Below are positions 56,816-64,000 of a DNA stretch of 64,000 bases, piece after piece. This stretch comes from Balaenoptera acutorostrata (lineage: Eukaryota > Chordata > Mammalia > Artiodactyla > Balaenopteridae). Where the stretch lies: the NCBI RefSeq assembly GCF_949987535.1, contig NC_080064.1, positions 127,190,708 to 127,254,707 of the forward strand, in the 5' to 3' direction. Within the stretch, counting starts at the first letter, position 1. The number at the start of each line of letters is the position of its first letter. The translations under genes and the position numbers were made by a program. Below the pieces are notes generated by a model. The model ran no database searches. It worked only from the letters and a program-made list of their open reading frames with translations, and was not told the DNA's origin.

Positions 56816-57227
56816 TTCTTTTTATTTATTTATTTATTTATTTATACAGCGGGTTCTTATTAGTTATCCATTTTGTACATATTAGTGTATATATGTCAAT
56901 CCCAATCTCCCAATTCATCACACCACCACCACCCCCACCACTTTCCCCCCCTTGGCGTCCATACGTTTGTTCTCTACATCTGTGTCTCTATTTCTGCCCT
57001 GCAAACTGGTTCATCTGTACCATTTTTCTAGGTGCCACATATATGCGTTAATATAGGATATTTGTTTTTCTCTTTCTGACTTACTTCACTCTGTATGACA
57101 GTCTCTAAATCCATCCACATCTCTACAAATGACCCAATTTTGTTTCTTTTTATGGCTGAGTAATATTCCATTGTATATATGTACCACATCTTCTTTATCC
57201 ATTCGTCTGTTGATGGGCATTTAGGTT
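56816..57227 (-). mobile_element. L1 3' end, antisense, 5'-truncated
   Basis: It begins with a (TTTA)n tail and reads through the antisense L1 3' UTR to the ORF2 C-terminus. A 17-bp target-site duplication with one mismatch flanks it (AAGGACATCATCTTTCT at 56799-56815, AAGGACAGCATCTTTCT at 57228-57244). Its 3' UTR is the same type as the larger L1 at 44438. Confidence 0.94.
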
Positions 57228-57244
57228 AAGGACAGCATCTTTCT

Positions 57245-58080
57245 AAGCATGCTATTGTATCTATGATAGTAACTAAAATAAATGCAAAACTGAGAAATTT
57301 TGCAAAGGTGTAAAGAGATTGAGCAATTTCCTCCTCAAAAGGGAAGAAATTAAAATATGACATTAAACAAATGAAAAAATGATCAATGGGAGGGAATTCA
57401 GCTCCTTTTCCAGATGACAGAGAGTAATGGGACCTGAAAAGAGGCGATCTAAAGGAAATTCTCAAGGTAAGGAGTAGAGGCAAAAGCAAAAGAGATTTTA
57501 TCTACTTTACCCAAGTTTCAGGGGGATGTGGAGACAATTGAGCAGAGTGTGTAAAGCAGATATATAAATAGAAATTATAAAAACCAGAAGACAGACTGGG
57601 GAAATAAATGTCATAAAATATATGTCAGGCAAGCATAAAGGGATCACCCCCAGGCATATTAGACTGGGACAGTGACCCCCAACACTCCCAAGGTGGAAGA
57701 CACCATCATCATGGAACTGGAAGGCTGTGTCTGGGAGATTAGATGATTTCTAAGATGTAAAATGGGAAAAGCTCACTGGACTGTTGGCCTATCTGGCTGT
57801 ACCTATTAAACTTCAGTTTAAACATTCTCTTTTCCATTTTTATTAGTATTTTGGGAAGAGAAGTAAAGGAAGCTGAGTGCTTTGTTGGAGGTGAAAGCAA
57901 TGCCTAGAACGTCTGGAGGTCAAAGGAGCATGGTACAGGACTGGGGAGGCCAGGCAATTCAGAGGACAGGCAATTCAGAAATACAGATGGGATGCATAGA
58001 GTCCAGCACAAAGGCCCTATTAATTTTTACCTCCTTCAGGCAGGGGTGGACAACTGTGGCATATGCTCAAAGGAGTAGTC
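57245..58080. other. Unannotated stretch
   Basis: I see no gene or repeat family that I can name. Confidence 0.4.
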
Positions 58081-58089
58081 AGAGTAGGG

Positions 58090-58260
58090 GACTGTCAGCC
58101 AGGTTGGGAGTGGATCTTAATGCTCTTCCACTATCTCATACCATAAATTTGGGTGAATAATTTACCCTTCCTGAACTTCGGTTTCTTCATCAGAAAAATA
58201 GGGTTAATCACATCTTCCTCATTGCCCTCAAATAGAATATTATATGTATAAATGCCTGGA
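58090..58260 (+). repeat. MIR SINE fragment
   Basis: CCTTCCTGAACTTCGGTTTC, TTCATCAGAAAAATAGGG and a TAAATGCCTGGACATG end. Confidence 0.6.
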
Positions 58261-58439
58261 CATGGTGGAACTCTGAACACATGTAAGCCAGATGATGTAA
58301 TGTTGAGTGGAAAGGATGATGCTTTTGGTTTTGGAAACCTTCCAAGCCCCTCTGAGGATCCTTTCTTCCTTTTGGATTAATTGCCTCTGTCCCGTAAAAC
58401 ACTAGGCTCTATCTCAAGTGACTGTCAACTATTCTCCAC

Positions 58440-58960
58440 TAAGATGTTTATTGACCAATAATTTATGAAGGGTCTCCCCCATGGCAGGCACTGTGCTAGC
58501 CATTGAGGATTCAAAGGTGAATTGGATGCCATTCTTGCCCTGGTAGAACTCACAGTCGAGGAAGAAAGAAATAATGTAATAGAAGATGAAGTCCTATAAT
58601 AGAAGACCTAATAGCATGCTGTGAGAGAGATAGGAAAGATGGGGAGGAGGAGCTTGAGGCAGAAGAGGAAGTTTTCTCAGAACAGAAGAAGTTATCTGTT
58701 CTAGGATGTGAAGGGTGAATAAGTGTTCCCCATTGAGAGAACAAGAGAGGACAGTGTTTGCAGGGGAATAGCATGGGAAAAGGCATGAGCATATGGAGGT
58801 AACATATATTTAGGAAATGGAGAGAAGCTGATGCAGATAAATCCTAAGTTAGGGATGGAATGGGGAAAGGTGGAAGACGATATAGGATGGGTTGCTGGAG
58901 GCCAGGTCTTTTAAAGGAATTTGGAGCAGTTTGGAAAAGCAATGGAATATTAAACCGTAA
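58440..58960 (+). repeat. Ancient dispersed repeat (same family as 13850)
   Basis: ATGGCAGGCACTGTGCTAGC, GAGGATTCAAAGGTGAATTG, CTGGTAGAACTCACAGTCGA and a purine-rich body. Confidence 0.6.
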
Positions 58961-59097
58961 CAGCTTTCCTTGCTAAAATGTGGTAATGACATTTAGTGTT
59001 TATATTCTGTGGTTTCTTTATTGTAATGTCATTGTCTGGTTTTGCTATCGAGATAATGCAGGCTTCATAGAATAAGTTGGAAGTGTTCCCTCTTTAT

Positions 59098-59540
59098 AGT
59101 ATTAGTTTTTTATTGCTGCTGAACAAATTAACACAGATTTAATGGCTTAAAACAACAAAAAATTATTATTATACAGTTCTGGAGATCCAAAGTCCAAAAT
59201 GCATCTTACTGGATGAAAATCAAGGTGTTGGCAGGGCTGACTTCCTTCTGGAGGCTCTAGGGGAGAATCAGTTTCCTTCCTTTTCTGGCTTCCAGAGGCT
59301 GCCTGAGTTCCTTGGCTCAGAGCACCTTCTTTCATCTTCAAAGCCGGTAATGTAGTATCTTCTAATCTCTCTCTCATTCTAAGTCTCCTGCCTCTCTCTT
59401 TCACTTATAAGGACTCTCTCTTATGATTACATTGGGTCCACCAGGATAATGCAGGATAATCTCTCCATCCTAAGATCCTTAGTTTAATCACTTCTGCAAA
59501 GTTCCTTTTGCCATGTAAGGTAACACATTCATATTCTTCC
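59098..59540 (+). mobile_element. Dispersed repeat inserted in the old L1 (family not assigned)
   Basis: TTTTTTATTGCTGCTGAACA, CAGTTCTGGAGATCCAAAGT, AATCAAGGTGTTGGCAGGGC and GGAGGCTCTAGGGGAGAATC are well-known words of a mammalian LTR- or DNA-type repeat that I cannot name with certainty. L1 ORF2 sequence stops at its left edge and resumes at its right edge, so it is a later insertion. Confidence 0.65.
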
Positions 59541-59938
59541 TTCCTACTTTTCTTCAATTTTTTTTAAAAGAAGATTTTGTGTAGAATTGGTATTATTTCT
59601 TCCTTAAATGTTCGGTAGAATTTGCCAGTTTGGAGTTTTCTGCATGGAAAGATTTTTAGTTACAAATACAGTTTCTTTAATAGGTTTAAGACTATTCAGA
59701 TTATCTACTTCTTTTTGAGAGAGCTTCAGTAGATTATGCCTTTTAAAAGAAATTTATACCATTTCATCTAAGTTGCTGAATTAATTGGCATGAAGTTGGT
59801 CATAATATTCCTTTGTTATCTTTTTAATTCTATAGGATCTATTGTGATATCCACTCTCTCATTCTGATATTGGTTATTTGTCTTCTCTCTTTTTTTTGGT
59901 CATGATCAATCTGTGTAGAAGTTTATGAGTTTTATTGA

Positions 59939-60007
59939 TATTCTCAAAGAACAAGCTTTTGTTTCATTGATTTTATCTATTGTCACTCTCTTTTTTATTT
60001 TATTGGT
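59939..60007 (+). repeat. Direct repeat flanking composite insertion, copy 1
   Basis: A 69-bp stretch of old L1 (TATTCTCAAAGAACAAGCTT ...) that recurs at 61028-61097 with about 7 differences. Confidence 0.85.
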
Positions 60008-60009
60008 TT

Positions 60010-60215
60010 ATTTTTTATTTTTTTATATGTCATATATTTATTAAGATCAGATATTTATTTATTTGTTTTAAAATATCAGGTGTTTATTTATTTATTTTTG
60101 GGTGAAGCAGAAAAGAATAGCTTTGTTGCTTTGCCAGGCAAAGGAGGTCACAGCAGGCTAATGCCCTCAAAACTGTGTGTCCCAACCTGGAGAGGGTAGT
60201 GAGAAGTTCTGTGTT
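60010..60215. repeat. Unassigned segment left of an L1 tail
   Basis: An AT-rich part (60010-60095) is followed by a block with GAAGCAGAAAAGAATAGCTT and TTTGCCAGGCAAAGGAGGTC. It does not look like L1, and I could not assign a family. It lies inside the interval bounded by the 69-70-bp direct repeats. Confidence 0.4.
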
Positions 60216-61022
60216 TTTTTTTTTTTTAACTTTTTATTTTATATTAGAGTAAAGTTGATTAACAATGTTGTCTTAGTTTCAGGTGTACAACAAAGTGATT
60301 CAGTTATACATATACATGTATCTCTTCTTTTTCAAATTCTTTTCCCAATTAGGTTGTTACAGAATATTGAGCAGAGTTCCCTGTGCTATACGGTAGGTCC
60401 TTGTTGGTTATCCATTTTAAATATAGCAGTGTGTACATGTCAATCCCAGACTCCCTAACTATCCCTTCCCCCAACCCTTCCCTCCTGGTAACCATAAGTT
60501 CATTCTCTAAGTCTGTGAGTCTATTTCTGTTTTGTAAATAAGTTCATTTGTATCATTTTTCTTTTAGATTCCACATATAAGCGATATCATGTGATATTTC
60601 TCTTTCTCTGTCTTACTTCACTCATTATGACAATCTCTAGGTCCATCCATGTTGCTGCAAATGGCATTATTACATTCTTTTTAATGGCTGAGTAATATTC
60701 CATTGTGTATATGTACCACATCTTCTTTATCCATTCTTCTATCGATGGACATTTAGGTTGTTTCCATGTCTTGGCTATTGTAAACAGTGCTGCAGTGAAC
60801 ATTGGGGTGCATGTACCCTTTTGGACCATGTTTTTCTCTGGGTATATGCCCAAGAATGGGATTGCAGGATCATATGGTAGCTCTATTTTTAGTTTCTTAA
60901 GGAACTTCCATACTGTTCTCCATAGTGGCTGCACCAATTTACATTCCCACCAACAGTGTAGGAGGGTTCCCTTCTCTCCACACCCTCCCCAGCATTTATT
61001 GTTTGTTGATTTTTTGATTGTG
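60216..61022 (-). mobile_element. L1 3' end, antisense, 5'-truncated
   Basis: A poly-T at 60216-60229 leads into the antisense L1 3' UTR and about 400 bp of ORF2 C-terminus. The minus frame 61036-60587 contains [20 protein letters not shown] and [20 protein letters not shown], still largely open. It interrupts the old L1 together with the preceding unassigned segment. No short target-site duplication is evident. Confidence 0.88.
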
Positions 61023-61027
61023 GATTT

Positions 61028-61097
61028 TATTCTCAAAGAACAAGCTTTTGTTTCACTGATTTTATCTATTATTATTCTCTTTTTTCATTTTATTGGT
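61028..61097 (+). repeat. Direct repeat flanking composite insertion, copy 2
   Basis: Second copy of the stretch at 59939-60007. After it the old L1 continues normally. Confidence 0.85.
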
Positions 61098-62048
61098 CTA
61101 GACTGTTACTATTTGCTTTCTTCTTCTTACACTAGATTTAATTTACCTTTTTTCTAGTTTTTTAAGGTAGAATCTTAGGTTACTGATTTGAGACCTTCTT
61201 CTTTTCCAGTATGTGTTTAATGCTATAAATTTCTCTCTGAATGTTGTTTTCACTGCATTTCATAAACCTTGATATGTTGGGGTTTTTAAAATTTCAGTTC
61301 AAAATATTTTATATGGTCCCTTGTGATTTCTTCTTTGACCCATGGTTTATTTATATGTGTGTTGCTTAATGTATAGATATTTAGAGAATTTTAGGTTGAC
61401 GGTTTTTTTCTTTCAGTATTTTAAAAATGTTGCCCCACTTTCTTCTGGCTTATATTGCACTCAGAGAGAAATTTCCTGTCATTCTTACCTTTGTTCCTCT
61501 ATATGTGATATGTCCTTTTGTTTTTTAATCTGGGTTTTTAAAAGATTTTTGTTTTATCATGGGTTTTAAGCAATCTGATTTTGATGTGCCTTGGTTTACT
61601 TTTGGTAATGTTTCTTCTTTTGAACTTCTTGGGTCTGTGTCTACAGTTTTCACCAAATTTTGAAAAAAAAATCTTCACATTTCTTCAAAAAATTTTTCTA
61701 CATCTTCTTCCTCTTTCCTTTTCCTCTCATTTATGGCCATCAATTACTTATATATTAGACTACTTGAAGTTCTTCCACAGCTCATTTATACTTCGGTCAT
61801 TTTTTCAATAATTTTTCTTTCTGTGTTTCATTTAGAATATGTCTATGGTTGTACATATTACTATTTACTAAACTTTTCTTCTACAGTGTCTAGTCTGCTC
61901 TTAATATTTTTGATTGTACTTTTTCATCTTAGGTGTATTTTTCATCTATAAAAGTTCAATTTGGATCTTTTGAAAATGTTTTTTTATATCTCCTCTTATC
62001 ATGTCCATGATTTCCACTACCTTCTTGAGTATATGGAATGTAATAGTT

Positions 62049-62368
62049 TTTTAAAAATTTATTTATTTTACTTATTTATTTTTGGCTGTGCTGGGTCTTC
62101 GTTGCTGTGCACGGGCTTTCTCTAGTTGCGGCGAGTGGGGGCTACTCTTCGTTGTGGCGTGCGGGCTTCTCATTGTGGTGACTTATCTTGTTGCGGAGCA
62201 CAGGCTCAGGGTGTGCGGGCTTCAGTAGTTGTGGCATGAGGGCTCAGTAGTTGTGGCTCACGGGCTTAGTTGCTCTGTGGCATGTGGAATCTTCCCAGAC
62301 CAGGGCTTGAACCCGCGTGCCCTGAGTTGGCAGGCAGATTCTTAACCACTGCACCACCAGGGAAGTCC
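62049..62368 (-). mobile_element. CHR-type tRNA SINE, antisense, older subtype
   Basis: It ends CCACCAGGGAAGTCC and has a (TTTA)n-rich start. It carries a partly duplicated middle: CAGTAGTTGTGGCATGAGGG followed by CAGTAGTTGTGGCTCACGGG. A 10-bp direct repeat TGTAATAGTT flanks it (62039-62048, 62369-62378). It sits within the old L1. Confidence 0.9.
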
Positions 62369-63235
62369 TGTAATAGTTGTTTTACTGTCTTTGTTTAATA
62401 ATTCTTTCATCTGTACCATTTCTGGGTCTATGTCTATTGACTGGTTTTTATCCTCATGGATCATATTTTCTTGTTTGTTTGTATGTCTGATAGTTTTTCA
62501 TTGGATGCTAAGCATTTGCATTTTATGTTTTTGGTACAGAATTTTTTGTGATCCTTTAAATGCTTTTGTGCTTTGTTCAGGGAGGCAGTTAAGGATCAAA
62601 CAGTGTGATCTTTTGAGGCTTGCTTTTAAACTTTATTAAGTGGGACCAGGCAATCTTTCACATTGGCTAATTTGGCAATACTCTTTGGAATACTCTTCCT
62701 TATACCCCAACATGTTACAGTTTTCTCCACTCTAATTTTGGAGAACACAAACTATTCCCAGCCCTGTATGAACTTTGGGAGTTGTTTCTCCTGCTCTTTT
62801 CCAGTGGGTCTTTCTCCTATCTCAGCTAGTTTCCTCATATGTAAGCATTAATCAGTATTCAGCCAAAGAATCAATGGGAACCCTCTGCAGAGCTCTGGAG
62901 CTCTTTCTGTATGCAGGTCTGTTTTCTTTGATACTTTGCTCTGTGAACTCTAGCTGCCTTGGGCTTCCCAAACTCCCAACTCTATCTCCTCAACTCAGGG
63001 AGACCCCTTTGCCTGGGGCTCCCATCTCTGTTCTTTGTCCAGGAAACTCTTTCTAGGCATCAATTTAGGACAACCATAGGGCTCCCTTTGTTTGCTTCTT
63101 CTCTCTTGGTGACTCTGTCTTTTACTGCCTATTTTCCAATGTCTAAAACCATATACTTTGTTTTTTTAGTTGTTTAAGGAGGGAGGGCAACTAGTCATTT
63201 TTACTTCATCTTGGTTGGGGGTAGAAATAGACATA

Positions 63236-64000
63236 AAAATAGCTTAAGATGAGATTGCTTAAAGATTTGACTTTTTAAGAAGCTTTAGGTCCAAAAAAAT
63301 AATGCCATGGTCACAAAAACCTAGAGCATGGAGATCTAGGGCATGGTAGGGAGCAAGTGACTAATATCAGTATGCCTAAAATCTATATAATCAGTTCCAC
63401 GCTGCCTCAGATCAGAAGTCCACACTAGACCCTCCTGAAAGCTCTGCTGGAGCAAGACACAGAACCCCTCTTCATCACTGGGTGCTGGATGTTACCTCAC
63501 TTTTGGTTCTAGGGAACCCACTTGCCCTAATATGCTAGAAGTTGATGAAGTCATCAGGCAGGGTTGGGCCTGGGCCCCTGGTCACAGTGGATTTGCCAGG
63601 CTTCCTTGAAGACTATTTCTGCCTCTGTTTCCAGGGAAACAGGCCTGAGCCCCATGGAGCCTCCTAACACCTCAACACTGAAACTCAAGACTAAGAAGTG
63701 AAGCCATCCTCCAGTGTCTCACTTCTGCCCATTGGGATCATGATTAACTTTGTGGCAGCAGAGTTAGGATAAATGACTTTCTTTCCTTATAGGAATTCAG
63801 ATCTCCTAGGTGGAGCAGCTCTGCTGGGATAAGGAATAAGAGTTGGGAAGCTCCCTGTGCTGCAGGGGAACTGGTGGCCTCGATGGCTGAGCATATCCCT
63901 GCTGACAGCCCTCTGGGGATAGGCAGATGGGGATACAGTTATCTACAGGCTAAGCCTCTCTCCCAGGCCTAGAATCCTCATTTTAAAGAATGTGGAGCTA
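63236..64000. other. Unannotated right end of window
   Basis: I see no recognisable gene, RNA or repeat family. Confidence 0.45.

Larger units (their letters stand above)
58990..63235 (-). mobile_element. Old L1 element, antisense, fragmented by later insertions
   Basis: Antisense ORF2-like text appears at 59030-59097 (GCTTCATAGAATAAGTTGGA) and resumes at about 59540-60007 and 61028-62038. It continues past a SINE to about 63235, where GGAGGGAGGGCAACTAGTCA and ACTTCATCTTGGTTGG resemble the 5' end of old L1 families. No open frame of length remains. The pieces are much more diverged than the L1 at 44438. Confidence 0.75.

Overview
This is a mammalian nuclear genomic window, almost certainly from a cetacean (or at least the whale/hippo lineage). 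The evidence is the repeat content. It holds several tRNA-derived SINEs of the CHR type, each starting GGCTTCCCTGGTGGCGCAG and ending in an A-rich tail. It also holds many artiodactyl-type L1 3' ends, and I recognise no ruminant BovB or Bov-tA repeats. Ancient MIR and L2 fragments lie throughout.

The only protein-coding gene I can support is FAM78B on the minus strand. Its first coding exon (88 codons, the last one split) lies at 37984-38246 in a large CpG island (about 37.0-39.26 kb) that also holds the 5' UTR and promoter. The rest of the protein is absent, so positions 1-37983 read as the start of a very long first intron. Positions above about 39.3 kb read as sequence upstream of the promoter. 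No rRNA, tRNA gene, CRISPR or operon is present, and nearly all other open frames are chance frames or pieces of retrotransposons.

Layout: 1-8 kb, intron with MIR/L2, a twin-primed L1 and two SINEs. 8-37 kb, mostly ancient repeats and unique intron, with several short local direct duplications, a (TG)n(AG)n microsatellite and one L1 tail. 37-39.3 kb, the FAM78B CpG island. 39.3-44 kb, old repeats and two CHR SINEs. 44.4-50.8 kb, a near full-length antisense L1 with a recognisable target-site duplication, a second L1 nested in its 3' UTR, and broken ORF1 and ORF2. 51-58 kb, SINE, MIR, L2 and L1 tails. 59-63.2 kb, an old antisense L1 broken up by at least three later insertions.

There is no operon-like cooperation between genes. 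The notable material is the CpG-island exon with its upstream ORFs and GC-rich triplet tracts, and a retrotransposon history that can be read from the target-site duplications. I found no convincing previously undescribed biological system. The most useful leads are a possible antisense first exon over the FAM78B promoter, a CTCF-like motif carried by the L1 5' UTR upstream of the gene, and a 69-70-bp direct repeat flanking a composite insertion.
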